Shown: in pieces, positions 1-9,210 of the stretch
How the letters are laid out: every line of letters begins with the position of its first letter
Numbering within the stretch: the stretch's first letter is position 1
Origin: CAZMGV01 sp964621525 [NCBI: uncultured bacterium]
GTDB taxonomy: Bacteria > JAGRBM01
Reading direction: 5' to 3'
Assembly (NCBI GenBank): GCA_964621525.1
Contig: CAZUMS010000002.1
Coordinates: forward strand, 76,827-140,826
Length of the DNA stretch: 64,000 bases
The notes under the pieces: model-generated
Told to the model about the DNA's origin: nothing
What the model saw: the letters and a program-made list of their open reading frames with translations, nothing else
The model's database searches: none
Program-made: the position numbers and the translations under genes

Positions 1-146
1 CCATGTTCGCCGCCTCGGGCGTGACGGACGGGGACCTCCTCCGGGGCGTGCGCTATACACGCCATGGCATGATAACCCATTCGCTCGTCATGCGTTCACA
101 GACGCGAACCGTCCGGTTTATCGAGACGCGCCACCACGTCCGCTGA
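1..146 (+). CDS. glpX: 3' end of class II fructose-1,6-bisphosphatase (GlpX family), truncated by window edge
   Basis: The reading frame that starts at base 3 is open from the window edge to a TGA at 144-146. It encodes about 47 C-terminal residues, including [13 protein letters not shown] and [15 protein letters not shown]. These match the conserved C-terminal end of class II FBPases: the G-V/I-T-D-G-x-L-L-x-G-V-R loop, then an S-x-V-M-R-S strand and a final R-x-I-E strand. The enzyme hydrolyses fructose-1,6-bisphosphate in gluconeogenesis. The catalytic metal site lies upstream of the window, so activity cannot be judged. It is convergent with the chemosensory operon. Bases 147-230 hold only a short hairpin (tcccg-tta-cggga) with no T-run. 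Confidence 0.72.
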   Translation, partial: MFAASGVTDGDLLRGVRYTRHGMITHSLVMRSQTRTVRFIETRHHVR

Positions 147-230
147 CTGATCGGTCCTGTACAGGGCTGGCTTGCTGGATCCCGTTACGGGAGCCGGTGC
201 TCGTAGTTCAACTAAAGTTAGCGGACCCGC

Positions 231-608
231 TTACTGGATATTGAGCAGTTCCTTGACCGTGGAGAGCACCTGAGCCGCCTGGATCGGCTTCGTGATGTAG
301 GTGTTCGCACCAAGGGAGAGGGCCTTCTGGCGGTCCTCGGCGGCTCCTTCAGTCGAGATGACGACGATCGGAATGGCCCCGTGGGAGGCATCCTTGCGGA
401 TCAGCGAGATGAGCTTGATCCCGTCCATGACGGGCATGTTGATGTCGGTGAGCACGAGGTCGAACTTGCGCTCGGTCATTTTCTTGAGCGCGTCGACACC
501 GTCGCCGGCCTCGACGATCTCGAGAACGCGCAGGCGCTTCAGCGCGAAAATAATGAGCTGCCGCATGGTCGGTGAGTCTTCAACCACGAGGACATTGAAA
601 TTCGGCAT
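231..608 (-). CDS. CheY-like single-domain response regulator (last gene of chemosensory operon)
   Basis: This is a stand-alone receiver domain of 125 aa. The acidic pair is E10/D11, the phospho-acceptor is D55 in LVLTDINMP, the switch region is VVIST, and the conserved lysine is K107 in YITKP. There is no output domain, so it probably acts by protein-protein contact after phosphotransfer from CheA (11012-13084). It is the promoter-distal gene of the minus-strand operon, 24 bp after the GAF protein gene. It shares the same length and layout with the receiver at 13088-13465, so the operon brackets itself with two CheY proteins. Which of them feeds an output and which is a phosphate sink cannot be told from sequence. 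Confidence 0.9.
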   Translation of the reverse strand: MPNFNVLVVEDSPTMRQLIIFALKRLRVLEIVEAGDGVDALKKMTERKFDLVLTDINMPVMDGIKLISLIRKDASHGAIPIVVISTEGAAEDRQKALSLGANTYITKPIQAAQVLSTVKELLNIQ

Positions 609-632
609 CTGCGCTCCCGGTTCCTTTCCGTT

Positions 633-1454
633 CTACTTGCTCAGCAGGTTGATGAAGCCCTGAATCGTGCTGAGCTTGCGTTCCGATTCTGAATAAAGTT
701 TCGAGGAGAAGATAGCCGTCGCGGCATGGCCGGCGAGCAGCGTGAACAGTTCGTAGTCGACGTTGGCGAAGTGCGTCTTCTGCTGCAGCAGCCGGTAGAT
801 CACGATGACCCCGATCAGCTTGTCCTTGATCGTGAGCGGGATCGCGACCAGCGGGTTCGCCGGATCGAACTTCTGCTCGGCCGGGATTTCCCGGACGAAA
901 TAGTTCTCCTTGGTCTGGGCCACCTGGCCGACCACCCCTTCGCCGAGCGGCACGGCGGGCACGTCCGCGACGTCGCAGCCCTCGGAGGCGACGGCCTCCA
1001 GGCGGCGGGTCTTTTCGTCGAGCAGGAGAACCGAGAATATCTCGGCGCCGATCAGATTGATGACGATTTCCAGGACGATCTGGAGCACTTCCTTGAAATC
1101 CAGTGTGGAATGGAGCTGATACGAGGAAATATAGAGGTTCGCGAGATTATTGTTCTCTTCCTCGATCTCGACGTAACGGGAGGCGAAATCCTGGTTTTCC
1201 GCCTCGATTTCGCGGAACCTCTGTACCAGTTCCTGCTTTTCCGACCGGAGCCGCTCGATCTCGTTGAGGAGCTCGCGGGCTTCGCTGGAAAGAGGGCCCT
1301 GGGGATTCGGACGGGTGCCGCCTCGCTCGAGATCGAGGATTCTCAGCCGCAGGCGCTCGTTTTCGCCCAGCAGTTCCTGGGCGAAGTCGGCACTTCGCTT
1401 GAACATCTGCAGGAACTCTTCCCGCTTGCTGAGGCTGTCTTCCTGATCGCTCAT
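633..1454 (-). CDS. coiled-coil GAF-domain protein
   Basis: The product is 273 aa starting at MSDQEDS. An upstream in-frame start would add 18 residues with no domain, and the chosen ATG at 1454 suits the 59 bp gap to cheB. Residues 1-110 are a charged heptad-rich helix (repeated E, L, R and N, for example EIERLRSEKQELVQRF), predicted to form a coiled coil. Residues 120-255 look like a GAF domain, including LDFKEVLQIVLEIVINLIGAE and AVASEGCDV, then VPLGEGVVGQVAQT. No kinase, HD or cyclase output follows; the C-terminus is a short helix. GAF domains bind small ligands or mediate dimerisation. A plausible but unproven role is as a cytoplasmic input or assembly partner for the chemosensory array. 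It has no transmembrane segment. Confidence 0.8.
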   Translation of the reverse strand: MSDQEDSLSKREEFLQMFKRSADFAQELLGENERLRLRILDLERGGTRPNPQGPLSSEARELLNEIERLRSEKQELVQRFREIEAENQDFASRYVEIEEENNNLANLYISSYQLHSTLDFKEVLQIVLEIVINLIGAEIFSVLLLDEKTRRLEAVASEGCDVADVPAVPLGEGVVGQVAQTKENYFVREIPAEQKFDPANPLVAIPLTIKDKLIGVIVIYRLLQQKTHFANVDYELFTLLAGHAATAIFSSKLYSESERKLSTIQGFINLLSK

Positions 1455-1513
1455 CGGACGGTTTTCCGTGTTAATGGTTTTATGTCCCGAAGACGGGTCC
1501 CCGGTCAACTGCG

Positions 1514-2662
1514 TTATTTCTTCGCTTTCCGGACATCGGCGAGGTCCCGGATCGCCTGGGGAATCTGGTCGAGCGGGAATACGCCGTCAGCGGCTTTCCG
1601 CTGCACGACCTCCCTGGGCATGCCGTAGACGATGGCCGTCGCTTCGGATTCGGCGATGATCCGGCCGCCCTGCTTGCGGAGCAGTTCGGCGCCTCTGGCG
1701 CCGTCGTTGCCCATGCCGGTGAGCACGACGCCGAGAGAGCGGCCGGAGGTGGCGAGTGCGGCGGACTCGAACAGCCGGTCCACATTCGGGACGAACCCGG
1801 TCGTGGTCTCGGGCGGCAGGACCATGGTCCGGTAACGCCCGGCCGCCGGGTAGGAGATCTCCACGTCGGAGCCTCCCGGCGCCACGCGGAACATGTTTTC
1901 CCGGAGGGTTTCCCCGTCGGTGGCCTCGCTGACATCCTTGCCGGTGAGACGCCCGAGGCGTTCGGCAAAATGGCGAGTGAAGCCGGGCGGCATGTGCTGG
2001 GCAATGACGACAGGAGCAGTAATCTCCGGCGGCCAGTTCTGGATCAGGTGCTGGATTGCGCTGGGGCCGCCGGTGGAGGAACCGATCAGGACGAGATCGG
2101 CCGGCGCGCCGGACAGGGGTACGGGGGCGGGCGCTGGAGCGGCCGGTTTCGGAAGCGGCGGGATTGCGGCCGGCTGCTGGGGCCTTGGCTGCGCCCTGAG
2201 TTCGGCACCGGGGAACCGGATGTTGGCGATCCGGACTTCGGCGATATTCTCGATCTTGAAGATCAGCTCGTCCTCAATGGACTGGATCGACTTCACCGCC
2301 TTGGAGCCGGGTTTCCGGATGAAATCGACAGCACCCAGTTCGAGCGCACGGAAGACGCTCCGGTCCTCGTCCCTCGCGCTCACGACGATGACAGGGACCG
2401 GGTTCGACTGCATGAGGATCCGGAGGAACGTGAACCCGTCCATGACGGGCATCTCGAGATCCAGCGTGATCAGGTCGGGCTTGAGCTGGATCGCCTTCTT
2501 GAGGGCGTCCTCGCCGTTCCTCGCCGTTCCGATAACCTCGATCGTCGAGCGACTGCCCAGCATTTCGGCAAGGGCCTCGCGATTGATGGACGAATCGTCC
2601 ACGACGAGGACCCGGATCCTGCGGGCCAGATACCGGAGAGTGGCGCGGGGGCGGCTGCTCAC
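1514..2662 (-). CDS. cheB: CheB, protein-glutamate methylesterase/glutamine deamidase
   Basis: CheB removes methyl groups from chemoreceptor glutamates when phosphorylated. The reading frame extends upstream to 2857, but it overlaps cheR there and encodes no domain. I therefore choose the GTG at 2662, which overlaps the cheR stop (GTGA) and gives 382 aa. A receiver domain fills residues 16-125, with acidic residues D22/D23, phospho-acceptor D68 in LITLDLEMP and lysine K117 in FIRKPGS. A Pro/Ala-rich linker spans about 155-185. The esterase domain carries the expected triad: S196 in GSSTGGP, H223 in AQHMPPGF and D320 in TGMGNDGA. It is translationally coupled to cheR, the opposing methyltransferase. 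Confidence 0.95.
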   Translation of the reverse strand: MSSRPRATLRYLARRIRVLVVDDSSINREALAEMLGSRSTIEVIGTARNGEDALKKAIQLKPDLITLDLEMPVMDGFTFLRILMQSNPVPVIVVSARDEDRSVFRALELGAVDFIRKPGSKAVKSIQSIEDELIFKIENIAEVRIANIRFPGAELRAQPRPQQPAAIPPLPKPAAPAPAPVPLSGAPADLVLIGSSTGGPSAIQHLIQNWPPEITAPVVIAQHMPPGFTRHFAERLGRLTGKDVSEATDGETLRENMFRVAPGGSDVEISYPAAGRYRTMVLPPETTTGFVPNVDRLFESAALATSGRSLGVVLTGMGNDGARGAELLRKQGGRIIAESEATAIVYGMPREVVQRKAADGVFPLDQIPQAIRDLADVRKAKK

Positions 2663-3528
2663 GCAGTCTTCTCCTTCAGCGGTTTCTGGTAGATCATGTC
2701 CTTCTGGAAGTGGCGCAGCAGGAACCGGGTTGACAGGTTCAGGAGCGATTCCGAATGCCCGAGCAGCAGATATCCGCCGGATGCCAGCTTTTCGTGAAAC
2801 AGGTCCACGACCTGCTTTTTGCTGGCCGTATCGAAATAGATGAGCACGTTCCGGCACAGTATCACATCCACGTCCCGGAGGAAGGCCAGCTTGGACCTGT
2901 CGAGCAGGTTGGCAGCGCCGAAAGTGACGTTCTTGCGGACGAGCTCGTTGATGCGGAACCGTCCGTCCGCCGTCCGCTCGCTATAGCGATCCATCCGGCC
3001 GGGTGGAACGCCGCGTAGGGAATGATCCGTGTAGACCCCCGCCCGGGCCTTGGCGAGCACTTTCTGGTTGATATCGGTACCGATGATCTCGAGGTCCCAG
3101 CCTGCGAGAGCGGGGTACTCCAGCAGCAGGATCGACAGCGTGTAAGGTTCCTCGCCGCTCGAGCATCCGGCGCTCCAGATCTTGATCCGTGTGTTTCCGT
3201 CCCGGCGTTTCCGGTGGATCAGTTCGGGCAGGATCTCGTCGGTGAGCGCTTCGAGCTGGTAGCTCTCGCGGAAAAAATAGGTCTCATTCGTCGTCAGGAG
3301 CTCAATCACCTCTTCGAGCTCTTTCGAAGAATCGGGATCGTACCGGAGGAACTGCTCGTAAGCCCGGTAGCTCTTGAGCTGGCGGACCTCAAGGCGGCGG
3401 TACAGCCGCCGTTCCAGCAGGAACTTCATGTTCTCGTCGAAGAACAGCCCGACGCGGCTCACGAGGAAATCACGGATCAGCCGGAACTCTTCGTCCGACA
3501 TTTTGGGTATGGAACCGGCGGGGTTCAT
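2659..3528 (-). CDS. cheR: CheR, chemoreceptor glutamate methyltransferase
   Basis: CheR transfers methyl groups from S-adenosylmethionine to receptor glutamates. The product is 289 aa, a normal CheR length. It has the all-helical N-domain, then the NETYFFRE motif, the SAM-binding loop WSAGCSSGEEPYTL, GTDIN, and CRNVLIYFD near the C-terminal third. No C-terminal TPR extension is present, so this is the minimal CheR form. The ATG overlaps the HEAT gene stop (ATGA at 3525-3528), and its own stop overlaps the cheB start, implying coupled translation. A very short tail (KEKTA) follows. Together with CheB and one MCP it makes the adaptation module of this operon. Confidence 0.96.
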   Translation of the reverse strand: MNPAGSIPKMSDEEFRLIRDFLVSRVGLFFDENMKFLLERRLYRRLEVRQLKSYRAYEQFLRYDPDSSKELEEVIELLTTNETYFFRESYQLEALTDEILPELIHRKRRDGNTRIKIWSAGCSSGEEPYTLSILLLEYPALAGWDLEIIGTDINQKVLAKARAGVYTDHSLRGVPPGRMDRYSERTADGRFRINELVRKNVTFGAANLLDRSKLAFLRDVDVILCRNVLIYFDTASKKQVVDLFHEKLASGGYLLLGHSESLLNLSTRFLLRHFQKDMIYQKPLKEKTA

Positions 3529-5528
3529 GGACGTCTGGCCGCTATCTGGTCGAGCGCAAATCGGAGCGCCCGGTGAACGAGCGAATCGCTTTCGGAGCGG
3601 AGACGGTCGAGCAGCATCGGCCTGGCTTTCTCGCCAGCATGCAGTGCGAACACCTGGGCCGCCTTGCTGCGGACGTCCCAGTGTTCATGGGCGAGGAGGC
3701 GGGTCAGGGTGCCAACCGGAGCCGTACCGGCCGGTGCGCTGGTCATGGCGTCGAGCGCCGCGAGGACGACATCCACCTCGGAGCTCGTCAGCAGGGGACC
3801 GGCCGCCTCGACGAGCCTGTCGGGATTCCGGCGCTCGATCGCTTTCAGGGTTTCGGAAACGAGGGGCGGAGAGAGCTCCTTTCCTTTCAGGAGATTGAGC
3901 AGCGGCGCCAGGGCTTCCCGTTCCTGTCTGATGCCGAGGCTCCGGACTGCTCCGATGCGGACCCACAGGTCGCTGTCCGAGAGTGCCGATTCGAGGATCT
4001 CAGATGCTCTCGGATTGGGCAGTTTGCCGAGCGCCTCGACAGCCGAACGGCGTACTTCAGGACTTTCGTCGGCGAGCATGGGGGCGACGAAATCGAAGGC
4101 GAGGTCCAGAAAGTTCGGATTCAGTGCCGTAAGTGCGGCGGTCCGGACCTCGGATTCGGGGTCTTTCAGGAGGCGCAGGATCGCCTTGCCGCTGCTATCG
4201 GACCTGACAGCTGCGAGCGCCATAACGGCCGCCGACCTGACGAACGACACGTCGGCATTCGCGTGGGGCAGAACGTGCCTGCCAACGAGTTCGGAATCGA
4301 CGGCTGCGAGCCGCTGGAGCGCATAAGCCGCCGCTCTGCGCACATCGGGATAGGGGTGCGCGAGCAGAATGGCGATATCGGGGACGGCCTGCATGGCCGA
4401 AAGATCTCCAAGCGCCTTGGCCGAGCTGGCGATGAGGTGGCCGTAGCTGGAATCCAGCGCCGTGAGGAGCTTGGGGACAGCTTTCTCGACCAGCGAAGTC
4501 CCGAAGGCGCGGGCGAGCAGGGCTTTTTCCCGGTCGTTGGCGTGGTCCCATAGTCCGAGCATCTCGGCCGCCAGCCGTCCTGCGATCCGGGCGAGAGCCA
4601 CTGCGGCGAGATCGGTCAGGTCATCGTCCTCTGCGATGGCGATGAGCTGGGAGAGCGAGACGCGGCTCGGAATAAGCCCGAGCACATCCACGGCTGCGCG
4701 CCGGAGGGTGATATCCTCCGAGGAAAGCGCCTGGGCGATCCGAAGGACCGCTTCCTGATCGGCTTTTCCATGGAGGAGTTCCATCACCTTTGGTACGAGT
4801 TCGGGGAAGTTCTTGACCAGTTCACTGAGCGCCACGGTCGCAGCCTCGCGGGAGGATTTGGCCCGGTCGAGGACGCCTTCGGCAATCACGCTGGCGGCCT
4901 CGGGCTGGCGGCCGGACCTGAGGGCGCGGTAGACACCCGGCCGGAGGACGAGCTGCGCGGCGAGCTTTTTGAGCAGTTCCACAGGAATCCGGGCGTCGTG
5001 GGCCGCAAGGGCTTCGAGGGCGGCGAACCGCAGGGGGATGTCGCCGGTTTCGAGAAGCCCGATCAGGGCTGCATCCACGGCAGGATCGTCGAACAGGCCG
5101 AGCCGTTCGACAGCTGCGAGCCTAACATTCTCTTCGGGGTCCTTGAGCCGCTGTGTCAGAGCGTTAATGGCGGCCGGTGACCGGATCTCGCCAAGCACGT
5201 TCGTGGCAAACAGGCGCACGTCGGGGTCCTGATCCTCAAGCTTGAGAATCAGGACCGGTACCGCCCGGTCGCCGATTCCCGCGAGCAGTTCGGCGGCGGC
5301 GTTCCGGCGTCCCACGTTGTCCGGGTCTGCAAGGGCAGTGACCAGTTCCGGGATCAGCGAGGTTAGATCGGGGTAGGAAAACCCGGCTTCTATCGCGGCC
5401 TTGCGAACCCGCCATTCCGGATCCTTGAGCCCTTCGATAATGAGGGGGAGCGAGGCGGGAGCGCCCTGAAGCTCAAGCAGCTGTTCGAGCCTGGACTCGA
5501 CTGCCGCATCCTGAACCTCGCCGGTCAT
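3525..5528 (-). CDS. HEAT-repeat protein of chemosensory operon
   Basis: This 667-aa soluble protein consists almost entirely of tandem helical repeats of about 30-32 residues of the HEAT/PBS-lyase type. Typical units read DPEWRVRKAAIEAG, DPDVRLFATNVLGEI, DPEENVRLAAVERLG, SPEVRRSAVEALGKL and HEHWDVRSKAAQVFA. No signal peptide, transmembrane helix or catalytic motif is visible. Such solenoids bind other proteins. Genes of this type are known next to chemosensory clusters of myxobacteria and other deltaproteobacteria, where their partner is usually undefined. The position between the zinc-ribbon receiver gene and cheR, with a 4 bp overlap to cheR, argues for a role in the array or its adaptation arm. 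Confidence 0.9.
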   Translation of the reverse strand: MTGEVQDAAVESRLEQLLELQGAPASLPLIIEGLKDPEWRVRKAAIEAGFSYPDLTSLIPELVTALADPDNVGRRNAAAELLAGIGDRAVPVLILKLEDQDPDVRLFATNVLGEIRSPAAINALTQRLKDPEENVRLAAVERLGLFDDPAVDAALIGLLETGDIPLRFAALEALAAHDARIPVELLKKLAAQLVLRPGVYRALRSGRQPEAASVIAEGVLDRAKSSREAATVALSELVKNFPELVPKVMELLHGKADQEAVLRIAQALSSEDITLRRAAVDVLGLIPSRVSLSQLIAIAEDDDLTDLAAVALARIAGRLAAEMLGLWDHANDREKALLARAFGTSLVEKAVPKLLTALDSSYGHLIASSAKALGDLSAMQAVPDIAILLAHPYPDVRRAAAYALQRLAAVDSELVGRHVLPHANADVSFVRSAAVMALAAVRSDSSGKAILRLLKDPESEVRTAALTALNPNFLDLAFDFVAPMLADESPEVRRSAVEALGKLPNPRASEILESALSDSDLWVRIGAVRSLGIRQEREALAPLLNLLKGKELSPPLVSETLKAIERRNPDRLVEAAGPLLTSSEVDVVLAALDAMTSAPAGTAPVGTLTRLLAHEHWDVRSKAAQVFALHAGEKARPMLLDRLRSESDSLVHRALRFALDQIAARRP

Positions 5529-5549
5529 TCGCGCCGTACCTCCCAGCTT

Positions 5550-6521
5550 TCAGGGCCGTTGCTGTTTCTTCAGCGTCGAGATGTAGTCCCGGATCGCCTG
5601 TTCCAGATAGTCGGTGGACCGGCGGATACTTTCGGGCACCCGCTGGCTGTAGAGGTCGCGGGCTTCCTGAAACTGCTGCCGCAGGAAATCCTCGATGTTA
5701 TCGGACCGCAGACCCTCGGCGGCCATCTCCTCGCTGTAAAGGGCGATATCGCTCACGATGATCCGGGCGAGCCGCTGGGCGTTTTCGTGCGCTGCGGGGG
5801 ACTGCGCATCGGTGAAATTCGGCGTCTCCGTCTGCTTCAGGATAGACTCCTGGCTGGCAGTGAGCTGGGGCTGAGTGATCTGTTCCGATACATGGGACGC
5901 CGCGTCGGCGGGCGCGGGCGAACGGGCCGGAGCCGTTTCCCGGTTCTGGTTATAGAGCAGCCGGTTTACCTTCGGCACGAGCATGTCGTGGACGTGGTGC
6001 TTTTCGATATAGTCGTCGCACCCATAGAGCTGGGCCGGGGCCCGCTTGTAGCGGGTGTGGTTGTATATCGAGGCCATCAGGATGATCCGGGGCGTTCCCA
6101 GAATGTCATCCTTCCTGAGCCGGGCGGCGATCTCGAAACCGAGAAGACCGGGCAGGGCGACATCGGAGACGAGCACCTGGACGGGAGTGCTCCGAAGCAC
6201 CTGGAGGGCTTCCTCGCCACTGGAGGCACGGATGGCTTTCAGGTTCGATTCCGCCCCCACGATATCGGCGAGGAGCTTGCCTACTTCATGAGAATCGTGG
6301 GCGATCAGAACGACGGCCCGGGAATCGGCGGCAGAGGACACGGCCGGCGGTCTCGCGGCGGGGCCCGGAGCCGGAGTCTCGGGTCTGGCGGCAGCCGCGG
6401 GCTTCCTACGGATGACGAAAACCGTTCCGCAGGAGGTGCACCGGAGCCGGACGCTGTCGGGGATTGGTCCGCGCCCGGAAAGGTCGTACCGGGCCTTGCA
6501 GCTTGGGCAGTTGACGATCAT
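5550..6521 (-). CDS. MJ0042 zinc-ribbon / receiver-domain protein
   Basis: The product is 323 aa. Residues 1-40 form an MJ0042-type zinc ribbon (C5, C8, C28, C31) followed by VFVIRRK. A Pro/Ala linker leads to a receiver domain at about 68-185 with D76, phospho-acceptor D120 in VLVSDVALP and a lysine in YIEKHH. The region 185-323 is unique and mostly helical, with a C-terminal helix-rich stretch (about 235-320) and no recognised effector fold. MJ0042 ribbons are common at the N-termini of myxobacterial and deltaproteobacterial signalling proteins. The start overlaps the MCP stop by one base (TGATG). It is probably a phospho-dependent adaptor downstream of CheA; the output partner is unknown. 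Confidence 0.87.
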   Translation of the reverse strand: MIVNCPSCKARYDLSGRGPIPDSVRLRCTSCGTVFVIRRKPAAAARPETPAPGPAARPPAVSSAADSRAVVLIAHDSHEVGKLLADIVGAESNLKAIRASSGEEALQVLRSTPVQVLVSDVALPGLLGFEIAARLRKDDILGTPRIILMASIYNHTRYKRAPAQLYGCDDYIEKHHVHDMLVPKVNRLLYNQNRETAPARSPAPADAASHVSEQITQPQLTASQESILKQTETPNFTDAQSPAAHENAQRLARIIVSDIALYSEEMAAEGLRSDNIEDFLRQQFQEARDLYSQRVPESIRRSTDYLEQAIRDYISTLKKQQRP

Positions 6522-8701
6522 CAGGAGATTCTGAACCTTCCTACCGCGTCCTGGAGGGCCTTGCTCTGGTCGTTCAGCGACGAGACAACTTCTCCGAGGC
6601 GCCGGGATTCATCGATATTGACGGATGTAGAGAGACGGATCTGTTCGATCGCATCGCGCACCTTGTCGGTCGCCAGCTTGTGTTCCTCGACCGAACGGCG
6701 GATGAAGTTCGCCATCTGGTTGATCCGGTCGATGGCGTTGCTGATCTCGCGGGCGCCGCGTTCCTGCTCGGCCGTCGCGTCCCGGACCTGCGCCGTTGTG
6801 TCGCGGACCTTGACAGCCGCCAGAATGATGCTCTGGGAGCCGGACGCCTGCTCGCGGGTGGCGTTCAGAATGCCCTCGAGCATGTAGGTGATCTGCTCGA
6901 TGGCCTGGTTGATCTGCGCGGAACCGCGAGCCTGCTCCACGGTGGCACGGGCGATCTCGCGCACCTGGGTCATGGAGTCTCGCGACCGCTGGTTGATTTT
7001 CTCGAGTACGTCGCCGGAATCGCGCGAGAGGCCTACCCCGTCTTCCACCAGCCGGCCCGCCTGGTTCACGGCGGAAACCGCCTGTTTCACTTCCTTCTGG
7101 ATGGCGGTGATGAGCTGCGCGATGCCCTTGGTCGATTCCGTGGTGCGTTCGGCGAGATCCTTGATCTCGTCAGCGACGACGGCGAAGGATTTCCCGTGCT
7201 CTCCGGCCTGGGCGGCGATGATTGTCGCGTTGAGGGCGAGCAGGTTGGTCTGCTCGGCGATCTCCTCGATGACCGTAATGATCTTGCCGATCTCGTCCAC
7301 ACGCTTGCTGAGGGCGTTCATCAGGGTCTCGGCTTTGCCGGACGAGTCCCGGATCAGGGTGATTCCCTCGATGGACTTGTGGACCACCTCCATGCCCATG
7401 GCAGCGGTGCGGGCCGCCTCGTCGGTCAGCGTTTCGGTGGCCCGCGCATTCGTCTCGACCTGCTTGATCGACTGGTCCATCTCGGCGATCGACGTGGCGG
7501 TCTCGTCGGCCGCGGTGGAGAGCCGCTCGATGCTGGTCTTTACCGCCTGGATGGAGCCCGCCATCTGCTGGATGGAGGATGTCGTTTCGTCGCCGGATTC
7601 GGCGAGGACGGTGACGTTCTTGGCGATCTCCTGCCGGGCATAGCTCAGTTCCTGTGCGGAGCTGGCGGCCTCCTCGCTGGCTCCGGCCAGTTCCGACACA
7701 TTGTCGGAAATGCCTGACACGGCGGCGGAAATCTCCGTGATGGTGGTGATCGTGTTGTCCACCTGGTCTTCCTGTTTCTGGCTCGAGGAAGATACCGCGA
7801 GGGAGGTCTCCAGGACCTTCTGCGCCGACTGGCGAAGCAGTTCCGAGGATTCCTGGATGCGCGTCACCATCTGGGTAAGGGATTGCGTCATGTCGAGGAA
7901 GGCCCGGCCGAGCTCTCCGATCTCGTCCTGCCGTTCGGTGATTCCGGGGTCGAGGTTGCGCGTCAGGTCACCTCTGGCAATCGCCTGGCTGAACTCTTTC
8001 ATGTCGGCGAGGGGTGAGAGGATCAGGACGACGAGGCCGTGTGCCGAAATGACCAGCAGCAGTATCACGAGTACGACGCCGATCACGTTGCCCCGCAGGA
8101 TGCTCTTTTCGGTCCGTTCGATACCCTTGAGCCGCTCCTGCACGTAGGACTCCTTCATGCCCAGGACGAGATAGGCGAGTGCAGGCCCGGCAGGTGCGGT
8201 TTCGGCATTGCCGCCGTCCGGCCGGTAGGGGATGACGACGACCCGGTAATCGGTCCCGTCCGGCGCCGTGTGGCTGAACGTGTGGGACCTGGCCGTGGGG
8301 TTTTCCGCCCACTGGGGACGGATCTGGGTAAGTTCGGGGGACGGTTCGGTTCCGTCGATGGCGATCACCTCAGGCGGCTGGTCGGCCGAGAACCCAGGCT
8401 TGAGCAGCAGCACGAATTCGGCGGCGCCGCCGGATTCAGTCCGGACCCGGCGGATCAGCTCCTCGGTCCCGCTGCCGAATTCGAGCACGCTCAGGATGTA
8501 GCTGGAGGAGTTCTCCGCGCTCGAGACGAGTTTCTCTTCGATCAACTCCATGAACCGGCTGCGCACTTCGTTCATGTTCGACCGGATATCCAGGAAGAGA
8601 TAGGTGCCGAGCACAACGGACGTGATGAGGCCTGCCACGATCAGGAAAAACGCCCGCTGGCGCAGGGTCCCGAAACGGCTCATCCAGTTGGCGAACGTCA
8701 T
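6521..8701 (-). CDS. methyl-accepting chemotaxis protein (transmembrane chemoreceptor)
   Basis: The reading frame opens at 8860, but the first 53 residues lie over cheW and look unrelated. The ATG at 8701 overlaps the cheW stop (ATGA) and gives 726 aa. TM1 lies at about 16-38, the periplasmic sensor at about 40-210 and TM2 at about 215-240 (VIGVVLVILLLVIS), followed by HAMP. A long antiparallel coiled-coil signalling domain follows. Its hairpin tip reads EQTNLLALNATIIAAQAGE and then FAVVADEIKDLAERT. IIAAQ replaces the more usual IEAAR of flagellar-type receptors. The periplasmic part has no obvious named fold. It is the only receptor in the window, and CheR and CheB are co-encoded for its adaptation. 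Confidence 0.95.
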   Translation of the reverse strand: MTFANWMSRFGTLRQRAFFLIVAGLITSVVLGTYLFLDIRSNMNEVRSRFMELIEEKLVSSAENSSSYILSVLEFGSGTEELIRRVRTESGGAAEFVLLLKPGFSADQPPEVIAIDGTEPSPELTQIRPQWAENPTARSHTFSHTAPDGTDYRVVVIPYRPDGGNAETAPAGPALAYLVLGMKESYVQERLKGIERTEKSILRGNVIGVVLVILLLVISAHGLVVLILSPLADMKEFSQAIARGDLTRNLDPGITERQDEIGELGRAFLDMTQSLTQMVTRIQESSELLRQSAQKVLETSLAVSSSSQKQEDQVDNTITTITEISAAVSGISDNVSELAGASEEAASSAQELSYARQEIAKNVTVLAESGDETTSSIQQMAGSIQAVKTSIERLSTAADETATSIAEMDQSIKQVETNARATETLTDEAARTAAMGMEVVHKSIEGITLIRDSSGKAETLMNALSKRVDEIGKIITVIEEIAEQTNLLALNATIIAAQAGEHGKSFAVVADEIKDLAERTTESTKGIAQLITAIQKEVKQAVSAVNQAGRLVEDGVGLSRDSGDVLEKINQRSRDSMTQVREIARATVEQARGSAQINQAIEQITYMLEGILNATREQASGSQSIILAAVKVRDTTAQVRDATAEQERGAREISNAIDRINQMANFIRRSVEEHKLATDKVRDAIEQIRLSTSVNIDESRRLGEVVSSLNDQSKALQDAVGRFRIS

Positions 8702-9210
8702 GGCTTGGCGTGCTCCTGGACGTCCGGAATTCCGGCGACGGTTTCGGCGGTGAGGGCCTTGATCGAGATCAAGTCGAGTTCCTCTTCGCTGCGGATGAGA
8801 CCCGGCAGGTCCACCAGCAGGATCAGATCCTTTCCGGCGCGGGCGACCCCAGTGAAACACCGGGTTTCCGGACGTTTCAGCAGGGAAGGGACGGGACGGT
8901 AGTAACGTGGATCGATCCGGACGATCTCCGTTACCGAGTCAACGCCGAGTGCCAGCAGCTTACCTGCGATCGACGCAATGATAAACCGCCGTTCGAGCAA
9001 ATCAGCCGAGGCGGGTGTCCGGAACCGCTTGCTGAGTTCCATGGCCGGAATGACCGCACCGCGGACTTCAATAACTCCATCGATAAACCGGGGCGCATGC
9101 GGAACCGGTTTGACCGGCTGGATCTCGATAATTTCCTTGATCTGGAGAATGTCGAGGCCGAAGTGGTCTCCGCCGAGCATGAAGCGGGCGACCTGCGCGG
9201 GCGGATTCAT
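8698..9210 (-). CDS. cheW: CheW, receptor-kinase coupling protein
   Basis: CheW bridges receptor tips and the CheA P5 domain. The product is 170 aa and is a single CheW domain, with FMLGGDHFGLDILQIKEI, then PRFIDGVIEVRGAVIPAMEL and a late ILLVDL strand. Both ends overlap neighbours by 4 bp: the start with the stop of the longer CheW gene, and the stop with the MCP start. Stoichiometric co-translation is therefore likely. No receiver domain is fused. Together with the extended CheW upstream it gives the operon two scaffolds. Confidence 0.94.
   Translation of the reverse strand: MNPPAQVARFMLGGDHFGLDILQIKEIIEIQPVKPVPHAPRFIDGVIEVRGAVIPAMELSKRFRTPASADLLERRFIIASIAGKLLALGVDSVTEIVRIDPRYYRPVPSLLKRPETRCFTGVARAGKDLILLVDLPGLIRSEEELDLISIKALTAETVAGIPDVQEHAKP

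Noticed and set aside
147-230. Possible tRNA-like or terminator structure after glpX
   Set aside because: Only a 5-bp hairpin is present, without T-run or cloverleaf arms.
726-6887. Several plus-strand open frames of 200-440 codons opposite cheB, cheR, HEAT and receiver genes
   Set aside because: All mirror confident minus-strand genes and show no motif, signal or ribosome binding site.
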